The notes beneath the pieces are model-generated. The model was not told the origin of the DNA, did not search any database, and saw only the letters and a program-made list of their open reading frames with translations. Shown in pieces: positions 1 to 9,215 of a stretch of 60,964 nt of DNA. The stretch lies in NCBI RefSeq assembly GCF_028714975.1, contig NZ_JAQTLH010000011.1, forward strand, positions 1-60,964, given 5' to 3'. The first letter of the stretch is position 1. Every line of letters starts with the position of its first letter. A program made the translations under genes and the position numbers. Source of the stretch: Sulfurimonas sp. (GTDB lineage: Bacteria > Campylobacterota > Campylobacteria > Campylobacterales > Sulfurimonadaceae).

Positions 1-1310
<1,310 letters not shown>

Positions 1311-1326
1311 TTCATAAAGGACTGAC

Positions 1327-1719
1327 ATGGATAAGTTAAAACTTGAAATCCTGACTCCTAACGGCATCATCTATAACGGTGAGGCTCTTAGCGTAACTCT
1401 TCCGGGCGAAGAGGGCGAGTTTGGTGTTCTAGCAGAACACTCTTCTTTAACTACACTGCTTGAAGCAGGTGTAATTGATATAGAGAAAGAGGATAAATCA
1501 GTCGAATCAGTTCTTATCAACTGGGGCGTAGTCCAAGTTGATGAGAAAAAAGTTATTGTATTGGTTGAAGGTGCCGTAGCGATTCGCGGAGATAGTGAAA
1601 GTGCTGTTGCAAAAGCTCTTAGTGACGCTAAAGAGCTTATTGAATCTATTAAAGATAACAATCCTGCGATTGCGTCTGTTACTGCTAGACTTGAGTCGGC
1701 AGCTCAGAATTTAATATAA
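1327..1719 (+). CDS. atpC: ATP synthase F1 subunit epsilon
   Basis: Epsilon subunit of the F1 central stalk, which couples rotation to catalysis and can inhibit ATP hydrolysis. The 130-residue protein has the N-terminal beta-sandwich with the conserved FGVLAEHSSLTTLLEAG segment (general form GxLxxHxPL) and a C-terminal two-helix region from about residue 85. It directly follows atpD and is preceded by AAAGGA. The length is normal for Campylobacterota. It is followed after 4 bp by the exbB-like gene, so the Tol genes are probably partly read through from the atp operon. Confidence 0.97.
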   Translation: MDKLKLEILTPNGIIYNGEALSVTLPGEEGEFGVLAEHSSLTTLLEAGVIDIEKEDKSVESVLINWGVVQVDEKKVIVLVEGAVAIRGDSESAVAKALSDAKELIESIKDNNPAIASVTARLESAAQNLI

Positions 1720-1723
1720 ATAT

Positions 1724-2290
1724 ATGATTAACCAATTAATTGATTTTTACCTCAAAAGTCACCCTGTTACTTTGGGTGTCTTGGCTCTTTTAGCACTCTA
1801 CTTTATAGTGCTAAATTGGGTTTTTTACTACCGATATCTCTCTCTTGCTAGTTGGCTTGAAATTGAAAATAGATCTCTTGAGAGTGTTTTAATGGGATCT
1901 ACGACTGTGAGTCCGCAATCTTATTTAAGCAATTTTTTAAAAAGCAGTTCAAATGTTTCGAAAGATATTTTGGCATTAGCTCAATTGGCTGCAACAAAAG
2001 ATGCTACAAAAGGACTCTCTATTCTCTCAATTTTTGCATCTACTACGCCATTTATCGGTCTGTTTGGAACCGTTGTTTCAATTTTGGATACATTTACGCA
2101 TATCGGTCAAAGCAGCGGCGGTATGTCTGTAATAGCGGGTGGTGTTTCTGATGCTCTTGTAGCAACTGCCGCGGGTATCTTTGTTGCTATTTTTTCATAT
2201 ACATATCACCAAATATTAAAAAGAAAATCATATGAGCTACTTAACTTTATAGAGATGCAAAGTGATGCTATAATGGCACGAAGAGTGTAA
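1724..2290 (+). CDS. TolQ/ExbB-family proton channel protein
   Basis: Inner-membrane subunit of a proton-driven energy transducer. It has one TM near residues 15-35 and the MotA/TolQ/ExbB domain in the C-terminal half, with the signature FIGLFGTVVSILDTF and a final TM around DALVATAAGIFVAIFSY. The length of 188 residues is short for TolQ/ExbB (about 220-240) but usual in this phylum. The neighbours exbD/tolR, tolA/tonB, tolB and pal indicate the Tol-Pal job (outer-membrane constriction and integrity) rather than siderophore uptake. The corresponding C. jejuni gene is named exbB, so both names are in use. Confidence 0.92.
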   Translation: MINQLIDFYLKSHPVTLGVLALLALYFIVLNWVFYYRYLSLASWLEIENRSLESVLMGSTTVSPQSYLSNFLKSSSNVSKDILALAQLAATKDATKGLSILSIFASTTPFIGLFGTVVSILDTFTHIGQSSGGMSVIAGGVSDALVATAAGIFVAIFSYTYHQILKRKSYELLNFIEMQSDAIMARRV

Positions 2291-2292
2291 AT

Positions 2293-2685
2293 ATGGCTTA
2301 TAACTGGGATGAAAAACCTGAATTAAACATTACTCCGCTTGTGGATGTAATGTTGGTTCTTTTAGCAATAATGATGGTTATTGCACCGAATATGATATAT
2401 GAAGAGAAGATAAATCTTCCTCAAAGTTCAAAAACTAAAACATTATCTAAAATACCTCCGGTACATATTACAATTGATAAAGATAAAAAGTTAAAAATCA
2501 ATAAAGACAATTATGAACTTAATGCATTTTTAGATAATTTTTTCCTCTACTCAAAAAAGCTTGATTTAAAAGCAACCGTACTTATTAGTGCGGATAAAAG
2601 TTTGGATTACGGTGTCGTTATGTCCGTGCTTGCTGCCGTTAAGCAAGCAGGTTTCGTCGATGTTTCACTAGCTACTAATGGATAA
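2293..2685 (+). CDS. TolR/ExbD-family protein
   Basis: Partner of the TolQ/ExbB protein in the proton channel. The 130-residue protein has a short cytoplasmic N-terminus, a single TM segment (ITPLVDVMLVLLAIMMVI) carrying the conserved Asp of the proton path, and a periplasmic domain. It starts 2 bp after the exbB-like stop and overlaps the next gene by 8 bp, so the three are co-translated. Family assignment is firm; the choice between TolR and ExbD rests on the tolB/pal context. Confidence 0.92.
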   Translation: MAYNWDEKPELNITPLVDVMLVLLAIMMVIAPNMIYEEKINLPQSSKTKTLSKIPPVHITIDKDKKLKINKDNYELNAFLDNFFLYSKKLDLKATVLISADKSLDYGVVMSVLAAVKQAGFVDVSLATNG

Positions 2686-3445
2686 GAATAACTCCTATTT
2701 TTATATTAGTGGTTTTATATCACTATCTCTTTTTACGCTATTTTCGGCTATTTTTCTTATGGCTATTGTTTTCTCTGACAAAGTAAAAAACTATGCATTA
2801 CAAAAAGACAACTTTGTATCCGTATCGGTTAATATGGTAGCAGCGCAATCAAGTGAAGTAAAAAAAACCGTAGATAAACCGGTGGAAAAAGAGAAAAAAG
2901 AGGTTCCTGTTGTTGAAAAGGAACCCGAAAAAGAGACAGTTACCAAAACTGAAAAAAAAGAGATAAATATTGACAATTTATTTAGCGAAGTAAAAACTAA
3001 GAGCATTAAAAAAACAGAAGAAAAAGTAATTGAGAAAGAAGATAAAAGAGTTGCTCAAGAACTTTCTAAAAAAAGTACCAAATCAGATGAAACTAAAGTT
3101 GAATCAATAACTAGTAAAATTCAAAAAATAAATTCAGAAAATAAATCGGAAAAAGAGTCTAAAAGTTCTACAGGCAATGAAGTTAATGAATATTTGGCTA
3201 AAATTCAAGCTTTAGTTTATGAGCATTTTACACCGCCTGAAAATACTCAAAATAAGGTTGTTAAAGCCGTTATTGAGCTTAATGCGTTTGGAAAAGTTAT
3301 TGATTTTAGAATTCTAACTTATTCTGACAACGCCGCTCTTAACAGTGAATGCGATAAAATAAAAGGAAGAATTATTAATATTCTCTTTCCAAAAAATCCT
3401 GATAATAAATCAGGCGTATATATAATAAATTTAAAACCTGAATAA
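2678..3445 (+). CDS. TolA/TonB-like energy transducer with K/E-rich spacer
   Basis: Periplasm-spanning protein that would transmit force from TolQR to TolB/Pal. Residues 10-32 form one TM anchor. Residues about 60-165 are a low-complexity Lys/Glu/Ser spacer. The C-terminal 85 residues look like a TonB C-terminal fold (YLAKIQALVYEHFTPP, then VVKAVIELNAFGKVIDFRIL). Its position between exbD and tolB matches Cj0111 of C. jejuni. The TonB_C-like end with a TolA position makes the exact name uncertain. The spacer is very A-rich in DNA, as usual for such repeats. Confidence 0.85.
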   Translation: MDKNNSYFYISGFISLSLFTLFSAIFLMAIVFSDKVKNYALQKDNFVSVSVNMVAAQSSEVKKTVDKPVEKEKKEVPVVEKEPEKETVTKTEKKEINIDNLFSEVKTKSIKKTEEKVIEKEDKRVAQELSKKSTKSDETKVESITSKIQKINSENKSEKESKSSTGNEVNEYLAKIQALVYEHFTPPENTQNKVVKAVIELNAFGKVIDFRILTYSDNAALNSECDKIKGRIINILFPKNPDNKSGVYIINLKPE

Positions 3446-3454
3446 GGAGTAAAC

Positions 3455-4705
3455 TTGAAAATAATTATTTCAATTTTATTGGTCATTTCGTCACTGTTTG
3501 CAAATGATGCTACTATAGATGTTATAAAAAAGGCAGGTAATCTTCCGTCAATTGCCGTTGAAGATTCATCTGCTAGTTATGATCAGACATTTAAAGATAG
3601 ATTTTTTAAATCCATCGTCGCCGATTTGAATGTTCTTGCTATTTTTAATGTAGACGGAAATTATCGAAAAGTCAGTTACGATGCAGGCAGCGTAGTAGTT
3701 GAAAATAAAGATATGAAGTATGTGTTACGATATAGAATGAGTGAAGGCGACAACGGTGCGTTTAATACGGATATTAAACTAATAAGTGACGGCAATATAG
3801 TTTTCAATAAAAGTTATAATGTAAATAATTCTAATATTTATATGTTTGTTTCCCACTCAATAGCATACGATATAAACAAATTTATGGGTGAATCTCCGGT
3901 TGAATGGATGAAAAGAAAAGTTATTTTTTCAAGAATGACTTCTCCTCAAAAAAGTGAATTAGTCGTTTCGGACTATACTCTTACTTATCAACATGTGATA
4001 GTAAAAGGCGGATTTAATATATTTCCAAAGTGGGCAAATAAGGAGCAAACTGCTTTTTACTATAGTGCATTGGATGAAAAAAAGCCGACTTTAAAATATT
4101 TAGATATTAGAACAGGAAAAGTTCAAGTTATAAAATCATCTGATGGAATGATGATTTGTTCTGATGTTAGTGATGATGGAAATAAATTATTACTTACAAT
4201 GGCTCCAAAAGGTCAACCTGATGTTTATCTTTATGATGTAAATACAAAAAACTTAAAAGTTTTGACAAATTACGGCGGTATAGATGTAGGCGGACAGTTT
4301 ATGGGTAATGATAAAGTAGTGTTTGTATCAGATCGTTTAGGTTATCCGAATATATTTTCTACAAATATAAATTCTAATAATGTTGAACAGATGGTTCACT
4401 ACGGAAAAAGCAATGCTGCTTGCAGTGTACATGGTGACTATATAGTTTATAAAGCAAGGGAAAGTTCAGAATCTTTTGGTAATAATACATTTAATTTACA
4501 TCTCGTCTCCACAAAGACTGATTTTATCAGAAGGCTTACTGCGGTTGGTGTAAATGAATTTCCAAGGTTTTCGGTAGATGGTGATGCAATAATTTTTATT
4601 AAAAGTTATGAATCTCAAAGTTCAATCGGTATTATTAGACTAAATCATAATAAAAATTTTCTTTTCCCGCTCAAATACGGCAAAGTTCAGTCAATTGATT
4701 GGTAA
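3455..4705 (+). CDS. tolB: Tol-Pal system protein TolB
   Basis: Periplasmic beta-propeller of the Tol-Pal system that binds Pal and the TolA C-terminus. It has a signal peptide (MKIIISILLVISSLFA, cleavage near residue 17), an N-terminal alpha/beta domain, and from about residue 195 repeated propeller blades with motifs such as DGMMICSDVSDDGNKLLLT and GQFMGNDKVVFVSDRLGYPNIF. The 416 residues match the family. AAGGAGT lies 7 bp upstream of the start. It is in an operon with the preceding exbBD/tolA genes, while pal behind it has its own likely promoter. Confidence 0.95.
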   Translation: MKIIISILLVISSLFANDATIDVIKKAGNLPSIAVEDSSASYDQTFKDRFFKSIVADLNVLAIFNVDGNYRKVSYDAGSVVVENKDMKYVLRYRMSEGDNGAFNTDIKLISDGNIVFNKSYNVNNSNIYMFVSHSIAYDINKFMGESPVEWMKRKVIFSRMTSPQKSELVVSDYTLTYQHVIVKGGFNIFPKWANKEQTAFYYSALDEKKPTLKYLDIRTGKVQVIKSSDGMMICSDVSDDGNKLLLTMAPKGQPDVYLYDVNTKNLKVLTNYGGIDVGGQFMGNDKVVFVSDRLGYPNIFSTNINSNNVEQMVHYGKSNAACSVHGDYIVYKARESSESFGNNTFNLHLVSTKTDFIRRLTAVGVNEFPRFSVDGDAIIFIKSYESQSSIGIIRLNHNKNFLFPLKYGKVQSIDW

Positions 4706-4741
4706 AATTAAAAATATAATTTTTTTTTAATATTATTTAGG

Positions 4742-4747
4742 TATAAT
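4742..4747 (+). promoter_or_regulatory. -10 element (TATAAT) of a pal promoter
   Basis: TATAAT preceded by a T/A-rich tract with a run of nine or more T in the 71-bp tolB-pal gap, the usual shape of a Campylobacterota sigma-70 promoter (strong -10, periodic T tracts, no clear -35). It would start transcription near 4754, about 23 nt before pal, letting the abundant lipoprotein be expressed above the rest of the operon. Confidence 0.65.
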
Positions 4748-4776
4748 TCCGACAAATAAACTCTAAGGTAGAAAAA

Positions 4777-5304
4777 ATGAGAAAAGTAGTAGTTTCAAGT
4801 GTATTTGCAGCGCTTTTAGTGTTAACAGGTTGTAGCGATAAAGAGCCAAAGGTTGAGGGACTAGATAATGCAGCAGCAGGCAGCAAAGTAAGTTCAGCAG
4901 GTGAGGGTCTATCAGGTCAATCTCTTTCAAGCACAGAGTCTGAAAGCGATATCATGGCTCGTTTAGAAAAAGAGTTCAGTTCTGTATATTTTGATTTTGA
5001 TAAATTCAACATCAGAGCGGATATGCAAAGTAGTGTATCTAAAGATGCTTCTGTAGCAAAATCTCAAGCGAGTAAATATGCTATTAAATTAGAAGGAAAT
5101 TGTGATGAGTGGGGAAGTGATGAATATAACTTCGCACTAGGATTAAAAAGAGCAAACACAGTTAAAAATGCTTTAGTTGCAGAAGGTGTTGATACTAACC
5201 GTATTTCTATGGTAAGTTTAGGCGAAGGTAACCCTACATGTACTGATAAAACTAAAGAGTGCTGGGCTAAAAATCGTAGAGTTGAATTTAAACTTCTACC
5301 ATAA
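4777..5304 (+). CDS. pal: Peptidoglycan-associated lipoprotein Pal
   Basis: Outer-membrane lipoprotein that anchors the envelope to peptidoglycan. It has a signal peptide with lipobox LTGC (Cys at residue 19) and a flexible Ala/Ser-rich linker. The OmpA-like domain runs from about residue 68: YFDFDKFNIR, then a GNCDEWGSDEYNFALGLKRA segment equivalent to GHTDxxGxxxYNxxLSxxRA, then NRRVEF. The family His/Thr are replaced by Asn/Cys at GNCDEWG, as commonly seen in Pal proteins (GxxDExG). It corresponds to Campylobacter Omp18. Length 175 is typical. Confidence 0.96.
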   Translation: MRKVVVSSVFAALLVLTGCSDKEPKVEGLDNAAAGSKVSSAGEGLSGQSLSSTESESDIMARLEKEFSSVYFDFDKFNIRADMQSSVSKDASVAKSQASKYAIKLEGNCDEWGSDEYNFALGLKRANTVKNALVAEGVDTNRISMVSLGEGNPTCTDKTKECWAKNRRVEFKLLP

Positions 5305-5307
5305 TTT

Positions 5308-6219
5308 ATGAATAGTCGTAAAATAATTGCCTTATTGGCAGTAATCTTACCTCATTATTTAATCGGAGCCGAACCTTCTGCGTTCGGTGCCGGTGATTTA
5401 AATAATCCCAATCCATACGGTTTAACTTCAACTGAAGCAACCCTCCTAGAAACTAAAAAAAATCTTCAAAAAGTTGTTGTTAAAAGTAATACTCAAGCAA
5501 ATGAATTTGATTCTCTAAGAGAGAGAGTTGACGGATTGCAAACAATTATTGAAAGTATGAATGCTTCAACGCACGATAATAAGCTTAAAATTAAATCTTT
5601 ATCAGATGAAAATTCTCGTAAAAATGAGTATGACAAGCGTGTTATAGAGTCTGTTCAAGTAAATAGTAAAGATATAGAAAAAATAAATCTTCAAATTATT
5701 GAGATATCTAAGTTAATAGATGTAATAAATCGCTCTTATGTTAAAAAAGATGAGTTCAATTCATTAGTAAATGACGTAAATAAACTTAAAGATTTACTGG
5801 TAAAAGATTCAGGAAGCAAATCAAAAACAACGGCTAAAGCTCAAGACACTAATTTGCCAAGTGCAGAAGTTGAAAAAAAAGCTAAAGATCTTTATGATAA
5901 AAAACATTATGAAGAGTCAATGGAGCTATACAAGAGCCTTGCTGAAAAAAATTACAAACCTGCTCTTACTCACTATATGGTTGGTGAAATAGAGTATTAT
6001 AAAAAGAGTTACGCCGATGCGATAGCATATTATAAAAAAAGTGCGTCACTTAACGCAAAAGCGGATTATATGCCGGTTTTAATGCTTCATACAGCGATGT
6101 CTATGGAAAAAACAGGCGACAAAAAAAACGCAGAAGTTTTTTATAATGCAGTTATTGCGCAATATCCTAAGACTGAACATGCAAAAACCGCAAAAAGCAA
6201 ACTAGATTCAATCAAATAG
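5308..6219 (+). CDS. cpoB: CpoB/YbgF-type periplasmic coiled-coil TPR protein
   Basis: Periplasmic protein that coordinates Tol-Pal with cell-wall synthesis in Proteobacteria. It has a signal peptide (residues 1-21), a long coiled coil over about residues 42-165, and a C-terminal TPR region (about 185-300) with repeats such as AKDLYDKKHYEESMELYKSLAEK and ADAIAYYKKSASLNAKADY, which match YbgF C-terminal TPRs. The gene starts 3 bp after pal. The coiled coil is longer than in E. coli CpoB; the function is inferred from position and architecture. Confidence 0.88.
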   Translation: MNSRKIIALLAVILPHYLIGAEPSAFGAGDLNNPNPYGLTSTEATLLETKKNLQKVVVKSNTQANEFDSLRERVDGLQTIIESMNASTHDNKLKIKSLSDENSRKNEYDKRVIESVQVNSKDIEKINLQIIEISKLIDVINRSYVKKDEFNSLVNDVNKLKDLLVKDSGSKSKTTAKAQDTNLPSAEVEKKAKDLYDKKHYEESMELYKSLAEKNYKPALTHYMVGEIEYYKKSYADAIAYYKKSASLNAKADYMPVLMLHTAMSMEKTGDKKNAEVFYNAVIAQYPKTEHAKTAKSKLDSIK

Positions 6220-6288
6220 CTAGTATCAATTAATCGTAACTGATTTAATTATGATAAAATCGTAAAAAAAATAAAAGGTATTAAAATT

Positions 6289-6801
6289 ATGGCAATAGAA
6301 ACAAATCAAATTGTATCAATAGAGTATGAAGTAAGCGACGGAGAAAAAGTTGTAGATAGCAATATCGGCGGTATGCCGTTAGTATTTATGTTTGGAAGAG
6401 GTCAGATAATTCCGGGATTGGAAAATGCAATAGCAGATATGACAATCGGTCAAAAAGCAGAAGTCCTCGTAAAAGCTGAAGATGCATACGGTGAATATAA
6501 TGCAGAAGCTGTGCAGGAGGTTCCTTTAGACCAATTTGCCGGAATTGATTTGGAAGAAGGAATGAGTCTTTACGGTCAAGGTGAAGATGGCGGAACGGTT
6601 CAGGTTATCGTAAAAGAGATAGGCAACGATAGTGTTATTATTGACTTTAATCATCCTTTATCAGGTAAAGACTTAGCTTTTGTAGTTTTAGTAAATAATA
6701 TTAGAGAAGCATCTGCCGAAGAAGCAATGAGTGGGATTCCTATAGAAAATCTACAAGATGATTGTTGTGGTTCTGGTGGTGGCACTGGTTGTGGATGCTA
6801 G
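6289..6801 (+). CDS. slyD: FKBP-type peptidyl-prolyl isomerase SlyD with Cys-rich tail
   Basis: Cytoplasmic prolyl isomerase, chaperone and likely nickel-binding protein. The FKBP half-domains (residues 1-70 and about 130-155) are split by the insert-in-flap domain with AYGEYNAEAVQEVPLDQF. The tail ends in DDCCGSGGGTGCGC, giving four Cys within 11 residues, in place of the His-rich tail of E. coli SlyD. SlyD helps deliver Ni to [NiFe] hydrogenases, and a complete hox hydrogenase sits elsewhere in this window. The end of the gene overlaps the next reading frame by about 11 bp if the latter starts at GTG 6791. Confidence 0.94.
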   Translation: MAIETNQIVSIEYEVSDGEKVVDSNIGGMPLVFMFGRGQIIPGLENAIADMTIGQKAEVLVKAEDAYGEYNAEAVQEVPLDQFAGIDLEEGMSLYGQGEDGGTVQVIVKEIGNDSVIIDFNHPLSGKDLAFVVLVNNIREASAEEAMSGIPIENLQDDCCGSGGGTGCGC

Positions 6802-7540
6802 TTATGTAACTGCTTCTGCCTCTTCGGCACAAGCATTTAAAACAGCCACTCTTTTAAAAACACTAAATGTAAACGCTCTTATAACCGGAGAGGTTGGTGT
6901 TGGAAAAAAGAGTTTAGCTCGTTATATTCTTCCGGATGCTCCTATGCTTGATGCATCCAATTATGACGAATTATTAACAACCTTAAGCAGTGTTAATAAG
7001 GTCATTATCACAAATTTAGAAAATTCACCGAATATAAAAAAAATTTTAGATATCATATATAATAACAATATAAGAGTTATTGCAACTGCAAAAAGTTCAT
7101 ACTATAATGAATTTGCAGATAAGCTCTTTAGTGTTAAATTTGATATTCCGTCTCTTAGAGAAAGACCGGAAGATGTTGAAGAGTTAGTTCAAAAATTTAT
7201 TAAAGAAGCTTCTTTGCTGTTTTGTTCAAAAGAGGAGTTTAAAATTAAAAATTTTAAACCTGATTTGAGTCAAAATTCAAACTCTCTAAGAAGACAAGTT
7301 ATGATTCATTACTTGTTGCAAGATATAAATGAGAATGAATTAATAGATATATTTCAAAATTATCTTGCGGATAAATTAGGTTCAAATAGTGATTATAAAA
7401 ATTTTCTCTATCTCTATGAAGTGCCGTTAATTAAAGCCGGATTTAACAAATTTAAATCGCAGCTTCAATTGTCGGACAGACTTGGACTAAACAGAAATAC
7501 CTTAAGAAAAAAAATAGCGGATAATAGTAAATACTTATAA
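6791..7540 (+). CDS. Degenerate NtrC-like (sigma-54 activator-type) ATPase with Fis HTH
   Basis: A shrunken relative of bacterial enhancer-binding proteins. It keeps a Walker A loop (GEVGVGKKS), the DIPSLRERPEDVEELVQKF motif typical of NtrC AAA+ domains, and a C-terminal Fis-type helix-turn-helix (LSDRLGLNRNTLRKKI). I cannot find the GAFTGA sigma-54 contact loop or a Walker B DE; the region where they should lie has collapsed to about 45 residues. It probably does not activate sigma-54 but could still bind DNA. The start is uncertain: ATG 6758 would translate the slyD tail out of frame into a poly-Val leader, so GTG 6791 is preferred. It is inserted between slyD and fabD, which are adjacent in C. 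jejuni. Confidence 0.7.
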   Translation: MDASYVTASASSAQAFKTATLLKTLNVNALITGEVGVGKKSLARYILPDAPMLDASNYDELLTTLSSVNKVIITNLENSPNIKKILDIIYNNNIRVIATAKSSYYNEFADKLFSVKFDIPSLRERPEDVEELVQKFIKEASLLFCSKEEFKIKNFKPDLSQNSNSLRRQVMIHYLLQDINENELIDIFQNYLADKLGSNSDYKNFLYLYEVPLIKAGFNKFKSQLQLSDRLGLNRNTLRKKIADNSKYL

Positions 7541-7549
7541 GGAATAAAA

Positions 7550-8488
7550 ATGAAAAAGATAGCGATGATTTTTGCGGGGCAGGGTTCACAGGCAATCGGT
7601 ATGGGAAGAGACTTTTTTGACAATACGGATATTGCCAAAGAGATGTTTGAAGAAGCGGGAAAGAGAGTCGGACTAAAATTTGATGAGCTGATTTTCGGCG
7701 AACACGAGTTATTGGGTCAGACTGCATATACACAACCTTCGATACTTTTGATTCAGATGATAGCGTATCGTCTTTTTAAAGACAAGTGCCCAAATGTGAA
7801 AGCCGAGCTCTTTTTAGGTCACTCTTTAGGCGAGTTTTCTGCTCTTTGCGCAAGTGGTGCGATTGACTATGTAGATGCCGTTGAGCTTGTTCATAGACGC
7901 GGTCAGTTAATGCAAGACGCATGTACTGATATTGAAGCAGGCATGATGGTTGTTATGGGGCTTGATGATGAAGCGGTTGAGAAAATTTGTACAGACGCAC
8001 AAAAAGAAGGAAAAAAAGTTTGGCCGGCAAACTATAATCAAGACGGACAGCTGGTTGTTGCTGGAATGAGATCTGATTTGGCATCATTGGAGCAGACATT
8101 TAAAGATGCGGGTGCAAAACGCGCACTTTTGCTTAATATGTCTGTTGCAAGCCATTGTGAGCTTTTATCTCCTGCACAAATTCCTCTTAGAAGTTTAATG
8201 GAGAGTATGATAAGTGATAGTTTTGAAGCTCCTGTTATCTCAAATGTAACTACTGCTCCCTACTCAACCAAAAAAGAGGCAGTTGAACTTTTAACGGAGC
8301 AGTTGGTTAAGCCGGTTAAGTACAAGCAGTCTATTTTGGCAATTGCAGATGATGTTGATATTGCGATTGAGTTTGGAAACGGAGCGACTCTTAAAGGTTT
8401 AAACAAAAGAATAGCACCGAATTTAGAGACATACACTATCTCGGATATGAAATCCTTGCTTGAAGTAGCCGAGCAGATTTGTAAATAG
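7550..8488 (+). CDS. fabD: Malonyl-CoA:ACP transacylase FabD
   Basis: Loads malonyl groups from CoA onto acyl carrier protein for fatty acid synthesis in the cytoplasm. The start follows AAGGA. It shows the N-terminal FAGQGSQAIGMG motif, the nucleophile elbow GHSLGEFSAL (active Ser), a catalytic His region (MSVASHCELL) and the GNGATLKGL segment near the C-terminus. Length 312 is normal. One bp separates it from the next gene. Confidence 0.96.
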   Translation: MKKIAMIFAGQGSQAIGMGRDFFDNTDIAKEMFEEAGKRVGLKFDELIFGEHELLGQTAYTQPSILLIQMIAYRLFKDKCPNVKAELFLGHSLGEFSALCASGAIDYVDAVELVHRRGQLMQDACTDIEAGMMVVMGLDDEAVEKICTDAQKEGKKVWPANYNQDGQLVVAGMRSDLASLEQTFKDAGAKRALLLNMSVASHCELLSPAQIPLRSLMESMISDSFEAPVISNVTTAPYSTKKEAVELLTEQLVKPVKYKQSILAIADDVDIAIEFGNGATLKGLNKRIAPNLETYTISDMKSLLEVAEQICK

Positions 8489-8489
8489 T

Positions 8490-9206
8490 ATGAGAGTTAC
8501 TCTGGCTCAAACGGCACCGAAACTAAATCGCTCTAATTTAACGGAGATTATTTCAATCGTTACTGCGTGCAAAGATGAGAGTGATTTAATAGTTTTTTCG
8601 GAGTTGTCGCTAAATGGTTATATGCTTCAAGATAAACTCTCTGAGGATGCTTGGAGTATTGATGAACTTGATGCTTTAAGAGATTTAAGTCTGTATATAG
8701 ATATAGCAGTAGGTGCCGCTATTAGAGACGGAAATGATTTTAGAAATGCGGCACTTTACTTCTGTAAAGGTAAGCTTTTATCAAAACACGATAAAGTTCA
8801 TCTGCCAAATTACGGAATGTTTGAAGAGGCTAGATACTTCAAATCAGGGGATATTTTTGAGAGTTTTTCAAGTGAATTCGGAAAAATATCTATGGTAGTT
8901 TGTGAAGATTTATGGCATAAAAGTGTTCATAAAAATTTAATGGATGAAAATCTGGACTATATAATTGCTCTTGTTGCCTCTCCTGCACGAGGTTTTAGCG
9001 ATAGCGGACTTGAGATCGAAGATAAGTGGTATGAGATTATTAAAACAGTAGCGTCAGAGTGCAAAGCTAAATTAATATTTGTAAATAGAGTGGGTTTTGA
9101 AGACGGTCTCGGTTTTTGGGGCGGGAGCTGCATTGTTGATGAGAGTGCAGAGATTTTATACAAACTGCCTCGATATGAAAAAATAGTTAAAACATTTGAA
9201 ATATAA
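8490..9206 (+). CDS. Carbon-nitrogen hydrolase (nitrilase superfamily)
   Basis: Amidase of the nitrilase superfamily with all three catalytic residues visible: Glu in FSELSLNGY, Lys in HDKVHLPNYG, Cys in VVCEDLWH. The segment KVHLPNYGMFEEARYFKSGD closely resembles the glutaminase domain of glutamine-dependent NAD+ synthetases, so the protein looks like a free-standing NadE amidase-type domain, although no synthetase domain is fused or adjacent. The substrate is unknown; ammonia release from an amide, or amidase/nitrilase repair activity, are possible. It sits between fabD and mtnN with 1 and 9 bp spacing, so it is in that operon. Confidence 0.85.
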   Translation: MRVTLAQTAPKLNRSNLTEIISIVTACKDESDLIVFSELSLNGYMLQDKLSEDAWSIDELDALRDLSLYIDIAVGAAIRDGNDFRNAALYFCKGKLLSKHDKVHLPNYGMFEEARYFKSGDIFESFSSEFGKISMVVCEDLWHKSVHKNLMDENLDYIIALVASPARGFSDSGLEIEDKWYEIIKTVASECKAKLIFVNRVGFEDGLGFWGGSCIVDESAEILYKLPRYEKIVKTFEI

Positions 9207-9215
9207 GGAAACTTT

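Noticed and set aside
6758..6790. ATG 6758 as start of the NtrC-like gene
   Set aside because: It would read the Gly/Cys codons of the slyD tail out of frame as a run of Val and Leu; GTG 6791 gives a normal N-terminus.
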